A stretch of DNA of 64,000 bases from an uncultured Halieaceae bacterium (GCA_938074045.1 CALJGI010000006.1:248001-312000), one strand, 5' to 3'; shown: positions 1 through 9,228, numbered from the stretch's first letter. Notes: generated from the letters alone by a model not told the origin. Numbers and translations are program-made.

Positions 1-787
1 ATTCGCTCATCAGAATGTATTTTATATAGTACAGCGCTACCGCCCCCCTGATCATCACGCCGATAACAATGAGAAACGTTAGTCCTGAAAGCAGCAGCCA
101 CTGATCATTTCGCAGCAGGCCCCGCACATCCTTTATGAGACTGCCAGAGGACTCCACTACGGCTGTCACGCGCTCACGGGTATTGATGAAACAAATGATG
201 AACATGACGATGCCCATGGCGCTCATAAGGGCGATGGCCAACTGATACCCGCGTGCCTGATCTCCTTCTCCCAACAGCTCAACCAGTGGCAGTGTCAGTC
301 CCGTCACCATGAGCCCACCGGCAGAGGCAAGCACGAAGCGCCATGACTGCAGGGATACGCGTTCCGAAGGGTCACTGGTCAAAACACCCCCCAGTGCGCA
401 ATAGGGAATATTGATTGCTGTGTACATCACCATGAGCAGGGCATAGGTAATATAGGCGTAAATCAACTTGCCGCTCTCGCTGAAGTCGGGTGTGCTGAAG
501 GTGAGCACACAGATTGCCGCGTAGGGCAGAGCCAGCCATATCAGGTAGGGTCGAAATTTACCCCAGCGGGTTTGGGTGCGGTCAGCGAGCGCACCCATCA
601 AGGGATCGGTGACGGCATCCAAAACCCTGACGGCCAGAAACATAGTTCCCACGGCTGCGGCTGAAAGCCCGAAGATGTCCGTGTAAAAGAAGGTCAAAAA
701 CATCATCACAGACTGGAATACAATATTGCTGGCGGTATCACCCAGCCCGTAGGAAAATTTTTCCTTGACCGACAATTGCGCTGCCAT
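1..787 (-). CDS. GPH-type sugar:cation symporter, MFS_2 (partial, 3' end outside window)
   Basis: The reading frame is open from an ATG at 787-785 to the left edge, giving 262 residues without a stop. The N-terminus (MAAQLSVKEKFSYGLGDTAS) and the following hydrophobic helices match the glycoside-pentoside-hexuronide:cation symporter family. The family signature is visible after the first helices, with 'DAVTDPLMGALADRT' followed by 'RWGKFRPYLIW'. About six membrane segments are present, so roughly half of the usual 450-500 residues is missing beyond the edge. It starts 14 bp after the GH39-like gene on the same strand and probably imports the mono- or oligosaccharide made by the neighbouring hydrolases. 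The family is well supported; the substrate is inferred only from context. Confidence 0.9.
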   Translation of the reverse strand, partial: MAAQLSVKEKFSYGLGDTASNIVFQSVMMFLTFFYTDIFGLSAAAVGTMFLAVRVLDAVTDPLMGALADRTQTRWGKFRPYLIWLALPYAAICVLTFSTPDFSESGKLIYAYITYALLMVMYTAINIPYCALGGVLTSDPSERVSLQSWRFVLASAGGLMVTGLTLPLVELLGEGDQARGYQLAIALMSAMGIVMFIICFINTRERVTAVVESSGSLIKDVRGLLRNDQWLLLSGLTFLIVIGVMIRGAVALYYIKYILMSE

Positions 788-801
788 CGTGGTGACCTCG
801 T

Positions 802-2310
802 TCAGTTCAGTTTTTCAAGGGTGTATAAGACTACGGCATAGGACGACATTGTCCCATGCAGTACAAATTCATCTGCATCGATCGTTGTAACATCATCTAT
901 GCAAACGGCGGGTTCAGCCGCGGCATGTAATACCTCCAATTGATCAGTGGAGGGATATTGTGGAGACCCCAATCGTTGCCACGCCCGATACGCATTGCCA
1001 GCAACGGCGTCAGTGCGCTTCCCGGTTATGCGGTAGCGACCCTTGACGCCCGCCAGATGCAGCTGTCTTTGAACCGACTCCGTTGTATGGGTGTAATCGC
1101 CTCCATTGAAATCAGTTGCAGTTGGGTCATGGAACTGCCATATCAAGATCTTGAAATTATCGCCGTCTCGTGTGACCCGGATGTTGTCATAGGCTGTGGG
1201 AACCTCTTCGTCGTAGAGCTGATTCAGCCACGTAAAGGCGTGATACACCGGCTTTTTAACGCCATGGATATTCAATAGGCCGTATTTGCCCGAAAACGGG
1301 TACAACCCCGGTCCCGATTCCTCGAAAATATCTGAGATACACCAGTAGGAGTAGACGTCCACGAGACCATCCAGATCCGTCAGCGTCTGCAGTACGAAGG
1401 CAGGATTAAATTCAGAGTCTTTGCCAAATCGGTCCTCGTGGCAGGGTGAGACATTCCACTCGGTGTAGTGAACCTCCGCAGCGGCATAGGGTGAAGCTCT
1501 AACGATATCCACCGTGCGCTGTACATCATCTCGCATCGCCTGTTGTCCGCGGTAGGAGATGTCGTAGATGTCACTGCCCAGTTCCAGAGAGGCGTCGGCA
1601 CAATAGTGATGTGTGGAAACAAAATCCAGGGGCAGTTTGTGCGCGTGACAGTAGTCCAGTGTATCCTGAATCCACTGGTTTTTTGATGTCGAGGGGCCGC
1701 CGACACGCAGTTGTTCATCTATGCTCTTGATTGCCAGAGCCGTGTGCCGATACAGCTCCAGGTAGTCCTCCTTGTTGCCGGACCAGAATACATCGGTTAG
1801 ATCGGGTTCGTTCCAAACTTCGAAGTACCATTGCCGGATTTCATCCAGCCCGTAGCGTTCAATCAGATGATTTACAAATGCATCGATCATATCTATCCAG
1901 CGCGCCATATCGGCGGGTGGGCTGATGTTTGCCTGGTAGCGAAAAATTGTTTTGGATAAGTCAGAGGCGAGCGCTTCTGGCATAAAGCTCAGTTCGACAT
2001 AGGGACGCAGGCCGTTATCGAGAAAGAAGTCGTAAATCTTATTTACGTTTTGGAAATTGTAGTGCAGTTTTCCGTCCAACTCGTGACAAACTCCTACCCA
2101 GTCATGAAAGATGCCATGGCAGCGGATGTTGCGAAACCCCGCTTCCGGTTGTATTGCTTTGACGTGCTGACGAAAGTCCTCCCTTAGTGTCAGGTAGGCA
2201 TGGCAGGACCCTATGCATTGCTGGAAAAATCGATCGAAATCCCGGGTGGGTGTATCCAGGACTATTGATTGAACACAGGTTGTTGTTTGTGACATGGTGT
2301 TTACTGGCAT
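802..2310 (-). CDS. GH39-like glycoside hydrolase (beta-xylosidase/iduronidase family)
   Basis: This 502-residue protein has no signal peptide and is likely cytoplasmic. It has a clan GH-A TIM barrel with the GH39 acid/base motif 'EVWNEPDL' (Glu168) and a nucleophile motif 'HYTEWNVSP' (Glu284), followed by a C-terminal beta-rich region. Known GH39 enzymes are beta-xylosidases, alpha-L-iduronidases and some galactan- or exopolysaccharide-related hydrolases; the sugar specificity cannot be read here. It lies 14 bp upstream of the symporter gene and is divergent from the GH50-like lipoprotein, which fits cleavage of imported oligosaccharides. An upstream ATG in frame (MPVNTMSQ...) is used; the Met at residue 6 is an alternative start. 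Confidence 0.85.
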   Translation of the reverse strand: MPVNTMSQTTTCVQSIVLDTPTRDFDRFFQQCIGSCHAYLTLREDFRQHVKAIQPEAGFRNIRCHGIFHDWVGVCHELDGKLHYNFQNVNKIYDFFLDNGLRPYVELSFMPEALASDLSKTIFRYQANISPPADMARWIDMIDAFVNHLIERYGLDEIRQWYFEVWNEPDLTDVFWSGNKEDYLELYRHTALAIKSIDEQLRVGGPSTSKNQWIQDTLDYCHAHKLPLDFVSTHHYCADASLELGSDIYDISYRGQQAMRDDVQRTVDIVRASPYAAAEVHYTEWNVSPCHEDRFGKDSEFNPAFVLQTLTDLDGLVDVYSYWCISDIFEESGPGLYPFSGKYGLLNIHGVKKPVYHAFTWLNQLYDEEVPTAYDNIRVTRDGDNFKILIWQFHDPTATDFNGGDYTHTTESVQRQLHLAGVKGRYRITGKRTDAVAGNAYRAWQRLGSPQYPSTDQLEVLHAAAEPAVCIDDVTTIDADEFVLHGTMSSYAVVLYTLEKLN

Positions 2311-2521
2311 TAGCGTGTAGATGAATAGATTAGACTGTACCCACTACTATTCTGATGCACTACACGAGCTTTCGTCCTGCAGTAGTACGCATTTTCATGG
2401 ACTCCGAGGCAGGACGCCAAGGAAGTATCAGACAATTGTTAAGTGACCGGTGGAGTGTCGCTGGGTTCGTCACTAGTGTGTATCACTATATTCCGCTCGT
2501 TTCGAAGACTGAGGTCAGTTC
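2311..2521. promoter_or_regulatory. Divergent intergenic region between GH39-like and GH50-like genes
   Basis: This 211-bp non-coding stretch separates two divergently transcribed hydrolase genes, so both promoters must lie here. A TATATT box near 2488-2493 is a possible -10 for the rightward gene. I could not assign a convincing -35 or operator. The AraC regulator at 4670-5542 is the obvious candidate to act here, but no site is shown. Confidence 0.35.
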
Positions 2522-4648
2522 ATGTCGCACCTAATCTACACTCTATCAAAGCTTGGTCTTGCCACAATGCTATTGGCAGCCGCTGCGTGTCTCCCGGTTC
2601 AGAAAACGGAAAGGGGGCTGAGCTTCAGCGATTTTGTTCCCATTGGGTGTGGCTTGAAACAGATTGAAGCCGATAGAGTGCAAGTGGCTATCGGGGTGAA
2701 TCAACCCTGCATGCTTGTGCTCAAGGATGATCGTTTACGCGAGATGCCAGAATCGGGTTGGCTGTCCTTTTATGCCGAGGCCAGCGGTTGGGATGCACCG
2801 GCGCTGAACATGATGTTCTGGTCGGAGGAGAACAACGGGCAAAGACCGGATTTGATTAACAGCACCGGCTTGTTTCCCGGCCTCAGGGGGCGCTTGTCGT
2901 TTCCGTTAAAGGTGTTGAAGGAAGGGCGTGGCGTACCTAAAACGCCGGGCACGCTGATTCCTTTCTCCTTTGGCAAGGGACTTGAAATTAATGAGTGGAG
3001 CCAGTTCGCTCTTGCCATCCTGAAACTGTCAGGTGATAACGCCACCGTTGAATTGTCTGGATTCCAGTTCTCAGCGCAACAACCTGACTATCCGGTGCCA
3101 GACCAACGCGTGGTAGATGCGCTGGGTCAATGGGAAACAAAGGATTGGAAGGACAAACTCGATTCCGTCGAGGAATTGGAGAACTATCTGCGTGCTGAGT
3201 CAAAGGTGACGTTCTCTGGCGCCGTCTCAGATGAGCGCAGCCAGTATGGCGGTAACAAATCCATCCAATTTGAGGCGAGTGGTTATTTTCGTACACACCA
3301 TGATGGCAAAAGATGGTGGTTGGTAGATCCCGAGGGTTTCGCTTTCTACAGTATGGGTATCGATATTATCGGCCCAGGAATCCCCGGAAACGTCGATGGT
3401 ATTGCATCGCTGCATGAATGGATGCCGCCATTCGATGGGGAATATGCAGACGCCTGGGTGGAGCAGGTCGTCTATGACATAACCACTCCGCAGGGGAAAT
3501 CACTCAATCTGCTCAGCTTCCACAACGCCAATCTGATTCGGGCCTTTGGTGAGCAGTGGCACGATAAGTGGACAGAGATTACCCGCCGTCGCCTGATTGA
3601 GTGGAACGCGAACACTATTGGCAACTGGTCTGATCCGGAGTTTATTCGCAAAGCCATGGTTCCCTACGTTATTCCGCTGCAGGATTTTCCGGTGACGGAT
3701 AAGCTTATTTTTCGGGATTTTCCCGATGTATTCAGCGCGGAATATGAAGAGCGTGCGCAACGTTTTGCACAACAGTTATTGCCATTGGTGGATGACAAAT
3801 TTTTGATCGGCTATTTTATGAACAATGAACCGGGTTGGGCTTATGTGGCCAGCCTTAACCTGGCCGAAACCATGTTGGAGAAGGAAGAGTCATACGCTAG
3901 CAGGAATCGACTGATCAGCTTTCTCCGGGAGCGCTATCAGGATGATATGACCGCATTCAACGCTGCATGGAATTCCGAATTTCAATCCTTTGATGATTTA
4001 CAAAAACCGGTGAAATCGGCGGCCTCCCTGTCGACAGCGGCCGCTGTGGATCTGGAGGATTTTTCCAGAGTGATGCTGGATCGCTATGTTGAGGTACCCG
4101 TCGCTGCTACCCGAGCGGTATCACCTCATCATCTGAACATGGGTATGCGCTGGGCGTCGGCTGCGCTGCAGGAGGAGTGGCGCTTCGCGGGCACCCAACA
4201 TCTTGATGTTTTTTCCATGAATGCCTACACAGATAATCCGTTTCCGCGTATTGAGCGAGCTGCGTCAATGACAAATAAGCCGGTGTTGATCGGTGAATTT
4301 CACCACGGCTCCATGGAGGCTGGGCATCCCGCTTACGGTGCCCGCTGGACTCGCACTGAAGCAGATCGAGCGGTGGCCTATCGCTACTACGCGGAGAACG
4401 CGGCCAGCCATCCCAGCAGCATTGGCATACATTACTTCAGCTACAACGATGATCCTGTATTGGGCCGCTTTGACGGTCAGAACTTTCATCAGGGATTTGT
4501 CAGCGTCGCGCATAAGCCCTACACCGATTTTGTTGAGGGCTATGCTGAAGTGAACGAAGCGATCTACGAGGTGATCAGTGGCGAGCGCGAGCCCCTGGCG
4601 GAGTTGCCCGAAGGTATGGTTTATTCAATCCCCATGACATTCTTCTAA
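2522..4648 (+). CDS. GH50-like beta-agarase-family lipoprotein
   Basis: The protein has 708 residues. A hydrophobic signal segment ends in 'LLAAAAC' (Cys23), indicating a lipoprotein at the cell envelope. An N-terminal beta-rich (CBM-like) part of about 230 residues precedes a GH-A barrel. 'YFMNNEPGW' (Glu436) looks like the acid/base and 'VLIGEFHHGSMEAG' (Glu592) like the nucleophile; the second resembles the IGEFHFGA-type motif of GH50 beta-agarases. Length is close to GH50 exo-agarases (about 650-800). The similarity is by motif memory only, so another GH-A family acting on a galactan is possible. It is divergent from the GH39-like gene and convergent with the araC gene, and probably works on the outer side to release short sugars. 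Confidence 0.65.
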   Translation: MSHLIYTLSKLGLATMLLAAAACLPVQKTERGLSFSDFVPIGCGLKQIEADRVQVAIGVNQPCMLVLKDDRLREMPESGWLSFYAEASGWDAPALNMMFWSEENNGQRPDLINSTGLFPGLRGRLSFPLKVLKEGRGVPKTPGTLIPFSFGKGLEINEWSQFALAILKLSGDNATVELSGFQFSAQQPDYPVPDQRVVDALGQWETKDWKDKLDSVEELENYLRAESKVTFSGAVSDERSQYGGNKSIQFEASGYFRTHHDGKRWWLVDPEGFAFYSMGIDIIGPGIPGNVDGIASLHEWMPPFDGEYADAWVEQVVYDITTPQGKSLNLLSFHNANLIRAFGEQWHDKWTEITRRRLIEWNANTIGNWSDPEFIRKAMVPYVIPLQDFPVTDKLIFRDFPDVFSAEYEERAQRFAQQLLPLVDDKFLIGYFMNNEPGWAYVASLNLAETMLEKEESYASRNRLISFLRERYQDDMTAFNAAWNSEFQSFDDLQKPVKSAASLSTAAAVDLEDFSRVMLDRYVEVPVAATRAVSPHHLNMGMRWASAALQEEWRFAGTQHLDVFSMNAYTDNPFPRIERAASMTNKPVLIGEFHHGSMEAGHPAYGARWTRTEADRAVAYRYYAENAASHPSSIGIHYFSYNDDPVLGRFDGQNFHQGFVSVAHKPYTDFVEGYAEVNEAIYEVISGEREPLAELPEGMVYSIPMTFF

Positions 4649-4669
4649 TCGGTGTGGCGGAGAACTTCC

Positions 4670-5542
4670 TTACTGTAGCTTCGAGTGCTGGGTGCGGTAG
4701 TCCCGCGGCGTAGTGTGCTTAAGCTCAGAGAATCGCCGATTGAAGTTTGACAGGTTGGCGTAACCGCACTGAAAAGCGATATCGATGATGTCCTCATCAG
4801 TATTCACCAATAGCCGGCAAGCCTCCATAATGCGCATTACGTTGACGAATGAAACAAATGTCCGCCCTGTTGTCGCGCGGAAAAAACGACTGAATCCCTG
4901 TGGCGTCATTGCCACCAGTTCCGCCACTTCGCTCTGCTTGATGTCGTCGCGTAAGTTGGTTTTGACGTACTCCATGACCTTTCCGATTCGCCCGCCATGG
5001 AAATCCCGGGTGTCATTGACAAACAGCTCACTGGTAAGGACTTCGACCTCAGCGCTTTTGGTCAACATGTCCAGTAGACGCACAAAGGTGCTCAATCGCT
5101 CCAGTCCCGATTGCTGCTGAAGGCCGAGCATTTCCTCTGCAACGCATTCAGCACTGTCGCCGAAAAATCGCAAACCACGCTTACCGCGTTCTATTAATTC
5201 GACTAGTGCCTTGGCGTCCGGCGATATCAAAAATTCCGGTCCCAGACAGTCTTCCTTGAATTGAAGTACATGCAGATGGTTGCGCTGTTGATCGCTGTTG
5301 TTCTCATCTTCATTGGTCCAGCAGTGGGGGAGTCTTGGGCCTGCGAAAACCAGATCTCCGGGTCCAAATTGCTGCACGCTGTCGCCGATAAAACGCATAC
5401 CCTCTCCGCGGGCTACGTAAGTCAGTTCGCATTCCGGATGGTAATGCCAGACGTGATCTTTTTGTAAAATAGGGCAGGTGACCTCGAAAGCCTTGATGAC
5501 CGAGTCGCCTTCGAGCTCCACAGCTTCAAATTGGGGATCCAT
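4670..5542 (-). CDS. AraC-family transcriptional regulator with N-terminal cupin
   Basis: A 290-residue regulator. The first 140 residues form a cupin-like sensing domain ('HVWHYHPECELTYVARGEG', 'GDLVFAGPRLPHCW'). The last 100 residues carry the two helix-turn-helix motifs of AraC proteins, the second with the family consensus 'IAFQCGYANLSNFNRRF' and the ending 'TTPRDYR'. This architecture is typical of sugar-responsive activators. It is the last gene of the leftward galM-SDR-araC cluster, so it probably senses a sugar or glycoside and activates the surrounding hydrolase and catabolic genes. The target and effector are inferred from position. Confidence 0.9.
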   Translation of the reverse strand: MDPQFEAVELEGDSVIKAFEVTCPILQKDHVWHYHPECELTYVARGEGMRFIGDSVQQFGPGDLVFAGPRLPHCWTNEDENNSDQQRNHLHVLQFKEDCLGPEFLISPDAKALVELIERGKRGLRFFGDSAECVAEEMLGLQQQSGLERLSTFVRLLDMLTKSAEVEVLTSELFVNDTRDFHGGRIGKVMEYVKTNLRDDIKQSEVAELVAMTPQGFSRFFRATTGRTFVSFVNVMRIMEACRLLVNTDEDIIDIAFQCGYANLSNFNRRFSELKHTTPRDYRTQHSKLQ

Positions 5543-5587
5543 AGCGTTCCAGTTTAGTCCGCTGATCGGGTCAGAACAATGCGCTTG

Positions 5588-6352
5588 TCAGCTGTAGTCG
5601 GGCCAGCTCGGTTGCGTGAACACACCGCCGTCCACATAGAGGGTTTGCCCCGTGACGTAGCTTGCCCCCGCTGAGCCAAGATACTCGACGGCCTGGGCAA
5701 CGTCCTCGGCGTAGCCGACCCGCCCCAGTGGTGCCATGGCTCCCCAGATGTCAGCATAGTCCGGTGTTTCACGGCGGGTACGTTCAATCTCTATAGCGCC
5801 GGGAGCGACGCAATTGACTCTTATCCCATACTTTCCAAGCTCCACTGCGGCTACCTTGGTCAGGTTCTCAATACCTCCCTTTGAGGCTGAGTAGTCGACA
5901 AGGTTGGGAAACGGTAATTTATTGCTTCCAGAACCGATCATAACGACGTTTCCGGGGGCTGCATGGGCTACACACAGGCGCGCATATTTCTGTGTACATA
6001 GGAAGTAGCCCTTCAGGTTTGTTCTGATTGTGCGATCCCAGTCCGCTTCCTCCAGTTCCAGAAACGGTGCCCAGGTCTGTATGCCTGCGTTGTTGACCAT
6101 TAGCCGGGGAAGCCCAAGGTTCTCGACCACTGCATCGAGAAAGGTGTCTACCTGATCCTTGTAACCTACATCGCATTTCATCATAAATGCTCTGCGGCCT
6201 TTTGATTCGATATAGGCTGCAACGGATGCAGCTCCCTCACTGTTCTCGACGAAAGTAATGGCCAGATCCCAGCCCTTGTCAGCGAAATAGTGTGCCATCT
6301 CTGCGCCGATGCCGGAGCTGCCACCGGTGATAACTGCAATGGGATTACTCAT
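5588..6352 (-). CDS. SDR oxidoreductase, probable sugar 1-dehydrogenase
   Basis: A classical short-chain dehydrogenase of 254 residues when started at MSNPIAVITGG. This start has a good Shine-Dalgarno (GGGAG) and overlaps the end of the epimerase gene by 8 bp; an in-frame ATG 14 codons upstream is less likely. The NAD(P) motif 'TGGSSGIG' is at the N-terminus, 'NNAG' follows, and the active-site Tyr and Lys lie in 'YSASKGG'. The C-terminus ends in the usual 'YVTGQTLYVDGG'. Sandwiched between aldose epimerase and AraC, it is the best candidate to oxidise the free aldose to its lactone, the first step of the pathway completed by the SMP-30, IlvD, SDR and FAH-fold genes. The substrate is inferred. 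Confidence 0.85.
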   Translation of the reverse strand: MSNPIAVITGGSSGIGAEMAHYFADKGWDLAITFVENSEGAASVAAYIESKGRRAFMMKCDVGYKDQVDTFLDAVVENLGLPRLMVNNAGIQTWAPFLELEEADWDRTIRTNLKGYFLCTQKYARLCVAHAAPGNVVMIGSGSNKLPFPNLVDYSASKGGIENLTKVAAVELGKYGIRVNCVAPGAIEIERTRRETPDYADIWGAMAPLGRVGYAEDVAQAVEYLGSAGASYVTGQTLYVDGGVFTQPSWPDYS

Positions 6353-7385
6353 GTTCTTTTCTCCCATGTCTATACTTGTCATTGACGACCTCATAGCGGA
6401 TTGTGTGACTCATGGTTTGACCCTGCCGTAACAGGGGGGATGGGAAATCTGGTCGGTTGGGGCTGTCGGGGTAGTACTGGGGTTCCAGGCATAGCCCTTC
6501 GTGGCAGCCGTGAATGCCGTTCGCCTGTAGGTGATTGCCAGAGTAGCACTGCAGCCCCGGCAATGTGCTTTTGACGGTGAGTCTCAGACCGCTGCGATGG
6601 GAGCGTAGCTGAGCCATGGTTTTCAGTTGGCCATCACACGCAAAGGCCCAGTTATGGTCGAGGCCACCATAGCTGAGAATTTCGGGATCTTCGCTGGATA
6701 CAATATCTCCGAGCCTATGGAAATTCCGCAAGTCGAGAATCGAGCCTGTTACATCAGATATCGCTCCCGTGGGAATAAGTGAGGCGTCCTGGGGAGTATA
6801 CTGATCAGCGCAAATCTGTAGGTCGTGATCGCAGATATCACCACACCCTGCCAGATTGAAATAAGCATGGCTGGTGAGGCTTACGTAAGTATCCTGGTCT
6901 GATTCTGCCTGCCATTGAATGTCCAGATGGCCGTTGTCATCCAGCGTGTAACAGATTTGAATCTGTAGATTGCCAGGATGGCCCTGATCCCCTTCTTCAG
7001 AAAACAGTGACAAGGTCAGGCTTTGCTTGGTACGTTCCTTTATGGTCCAGAGCCGTTTGCTGAATCCGATGGGTCCGCCATGGAGTTGATGTGGCCCCTC
7101 ATTGGATGTCAAGTGATGGCTGGCTCCATTCAGCGAATACTGGCTGTTGGCAATACGATTACAGTAGCGCCCGGTGATAGCACCATGATATGCCGTATCG
7201 TGCAGGTAGCTGGTATTGTGTGGATAGCCCAGCACGATATTTACCGGCTCATTCTTGCTCATAGCCACGTGCCATTCTCGAATTATGCCACCCAGGGTCA
7301 GGATCTGAATGCTGTCCCCACGGCTATTACTGAGTTCGACACATTCAATGTTGACTGGGGCTGTGTTTTGCAATGCTGCAGGCAT
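6345..7385 (-). CDS. galM: Aldose 1-epimerase (mutarotase)
   Basis: A 346-residue GalM-family protein, the usual length, with no signal peptide. Family catalytic positions are present: His102 in 'HQLHGGPIGF', His173 in 'SLTSHAYFNLAG', Asp243 in 'GGLDHNWAF' and Glu301 in 'GLCLEPQYYPDSPN', the last being the base in characterised enzymes. It interconverts alpha and beta anomers so that the dehydrogenase downstream gets its preferred anomer. It is the first gene of the leftward galM-SDR-araC cluster and is divergent from the second catabolic operon. The family call is firm; the preferred sugar is unknown. Confidence 0.95.
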   Translation of the reverse strand: MPAALQNTAPVNIECVELSNSRGDSIQILTLGGIIREWHVAMSKNEPVNIVLGYPHNTSYLHDTAYHGAITGRYCNRIANSQYSLNGASHHLTSNEGPHQLHGGPIGFSKRLWTIKERTKQSLTLSLFSEEGDQGHPGNLQIQICYTLDDNGHLDIQWQAESDQDTYVSLTSHAYFNLAGCGDICDHDLQICADQYTPQDASLIPTGAISDVTGSILDLRNFHRLGDIVSSEDPEILSYGGLDHNWAFACDGQLKTMAQLRSHRSGLRLTVKSTLPGLQCYSGNHLQANGIHGCHEGLCLEPQYYPDSPNRPDFPSPLLRQGQTMSHTIRYEVVNDKYRHGRKEHE

Positions 7386-7629
7386 ACTTCGGGTCCTTGG
7401 CTATTCTGTTGCATAGACTAAGCGGGTAGGATCTTTTCCACTACCGCGGTGTTAACAAAAGGCCTGTATTTATTTGCATAGACAGGTGGTGGGGTCGCGG
7501 CTCGGGATCGGCAAAAAAGTATTCGTGCGTCGATAAGGGTCTGGTGGAGGTATTAATTGCCGGGCGATATAGTTTGTCTGCAAGTGGCGTACAGTTGATG
7601 TCACGATAAATATGTGGGAGTAGGCTGCG
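7386..7629. promoter_or_regulatory. Divergent promoter region between galM and the deoxy-sugar-acid operon, with a direct repeat
   Basis: These 244 bp must hold promoters for both operons. The decamer TTGCATAGAC occurs twice on the + strand, at 7409-7418 and 7474-7483, 65 bp apart (close to six helical turns). AraC-type activators commonly bind direct repeats, so this is a candidate operator for the AraC protein encoded at 4670-5542. A TATAGT box near 7569-7574 could be a -10 for the rightward operon. Binding is inferred. Confidence 0.45.
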
Positions 7630-8370
7630 GTGGGACAACGTCTTGAGGGTAAATTTGCACTGGTGACCGGCGCCGGACAGGGAATTGGGCGGGCCATAGT
7701 TGAATCCTACTGTCGCGACGGTGCGCGGGTGGTTGCCACCGATATCAATGCTGTTGCCCTGGAAGAATTGAAATCTAACCTGGCAGTTGAGACCGCAGTA
7801 TTGGATGTGACTGATCCCGAAGCGATTGCCCGTTGTGCCAAGACATTTGGTGGTATCAATGTGTTAGTGAATTGTTCGGGGGTGGTAGCCAACGGTACCG
7901 TTCTCGATTGCTCGGAGGAAGATTGGGGTAGAAGTATGGCGGTTAACGCCACCGCTGTTTATCACATGATCGCCGCGTTTTTACCAGGCATGAGAGAGCA
8001 GTCCAATGGCTGCATCATCAATATTGCCTCGATTGTGTCCAGCTTGCGGGGAGCGGTGAATCGCTTCGCCTATGGTGCCAGCAAAGGCGCGGTGCTTGGC
8101 ATTACCAAATCGATAGCGATCGATTTTGTAGAAGAAGGTATTAGATGTAACGCTATTTGTCCCGGCACCATCGATTCCCCCTCGCTGCAGCAACGATTGC
8201 ACGCAACCGGCGATTATGAAGCTGCCCGGAAAGCATTTGTCGGGCGTCAGCCCATGGGTCGTCTGGGGAAAATAGAAGAAGTTGCCGCGGCAGCCAACAT
8301 GTTGGCCTCGGACGAGAGCGCGTTTATGACGGGCACTGAAATAATTATTGATGGCGGTTGGAGTCTGTAG
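7630..8370 (+). CDS. SDR resembling 2-keto-3-deoxy-L-fuconate dehydrogenase
   Basis: A 246-residue SDR with a GTG start preceded by GGGAG. The nucleotide motif is 'TGAGQGIG' (13-20) and the catalytic Ser134, Tyr148 and Lys152 are present. The stretches 'GTVLDCSEEDW', 'NRFAYGASKGAV', 'CPGTIDSPSLQQR' and 'RQPMGRLGKIEEV' are those I recall from the 2-keto-3-deoxy-L-fuconate / 2-keto-3-deoxy-L-rhamnonate 4-dehydrogenase group (annotated also as BDH2-like). It is followed after 9 bp by a FAH-fold hydrolase, the partner enzyme in that pathway. It would oxidise C4 of the 2-keto-3-deoxy acid. Which sugar acid is used is not determined. Confidence 0.8.
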   Translation: MGQRLEGKFALVTGAGQGIGRAIVESYCRDGARVVATDINAVALEELKSNLAVETAVLDVTDPEAIARCAKTFGGINVLVNCSGVVANGTVLDCSEEDWGRSMAVNATAVYHMIAAFLPGMREQSNGCIINIASIVSSLRGAVNRFAYGASKGAVLGITKSIAIDFVEEGIRCNAICPGTIDSPSLQQRLHATGDYEAARKAFVGRQPMGRLGKIEEVAAAANMLASDESAFMTGTEIIIDGGWSL

Positions 8371-8379
8371 AGGAAACTG

Positions 8380-9228
8380 ATGAAGTTGTTACGTGTAGGG
8401 CCACAGGGAAGAGAGGTGCCCGCTGTACTGGACGCCGCCGGAAAATATAGAGACGTCAGTAACCATGTGCGGGATATTGCAGATGATGCGCTGTTGCCTG
8501 AAAACCTTGCAAAGCTTGCAGCCCTGTCTATTGAGGCACTGCCGGAAGTGCCGGGAGATACACGAATTGGTGCCTGTGTGGGCAACATCGGCAAGTTCGT
8601 CTGTATCGGCCTAAACTACGCCGATCACGCTCGAGAGTCGGGCATGCCTATCCCCGAGGAACCGGTTGTTTTCAACAAGTGGACCAGTGCCGTGTGTGGA
8701 CCCGATGATGATGTGATCATGCCTCGGGACAGCAGCAAGTTGGATTGGGAGATAGAACTGGGCATTGTCATAGGCAGGCCCGCTGCCTATGTAACCGAGG
8801 AAGAAGCAGAGGAACATATCGCTGGCTACTGCGTTATCAACGATGTGTCCGAACGCCATTTTCAGCTTGAGCGAGGAGGCCAGTGGGACAAGGGCAAGGG
8901 TTGCGATACCTTCGGTCCTATTGGGCCCTATCTGGTGACCAGAGATGAAATCAGTAATGTACTCGATTTATCCATGACCCTGGAGGTCAACGGCAAACGC
9001 TATCAGAATGGCAGCACACGCACGATGATATTCAATCCGGCTTACATCGTCAGTTATCTGAGTCGTTTCATGAGTCTGCAATCCGGTGATGTGATCTCCA
9101 CCGGTACCCCGCCTGGAGTTGGTATGGGACAGGAACCCCCCGTTTACCTCGAGATTGGCGATGTAATGACGCTGGAGATTGCCGGACTGGGTCGCCAGAG
9201 CCAAACTGTGGTTGCCTTGGAGCGATGA
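8380..9228 (+). CDS. FAH-fold hydrolase, likely 2,4-diketo-3-deoxy-sugar-acid hydrolase
   Basis: A 282-residue fumarylacetoacetate-hydrolase-family protein. The metal site is visible as Glu124 and Glu126 in 'DWEIELGIVIG' and Asp155 in 'VINDVSERH'; the C-terminal 'GDVISTGTPPGVG' is the usual signature. In the hydrolytic branch of L-fucose and L-rhamnose catabolism this family splits the 2,4-diketo-3-deoxy acid to pyruvate and lactate; with pentose acids the second product would be glycolate. The gene has a strong Shine-Dalgarno (AGAGGAAA), directly follows the SDR, and overlaps the next gene by ATGA. It could also be an acylpyruvase; the paired SDR makes the sugar role more likely. Confidence 0.85.
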   Translation: MKLLRVGPQGREVPAVLDAAGKYRDVSNHVRDIADDALLPENLAKLAALSIEALPEVPGDTRIGACVGNIGKFVCIGLNYADHARESGMPIPEEPVVFNKWTSAVCGPDDDVIMPRDSSKLDWEIELGIVIGRPAAYVTEEEAEEHIAGYCVINDVSERHFQLERGGQWDKGKGCDTFGPIGPYLVTRDEISNVLDLSMTLEVNGKRYQNGSTRTMIFNPAYIVSYLSRFMSLQSGDVISTGTPPGVGMGQEPPVYLEIGDVMTLEIAGLGRQSQTVVALER

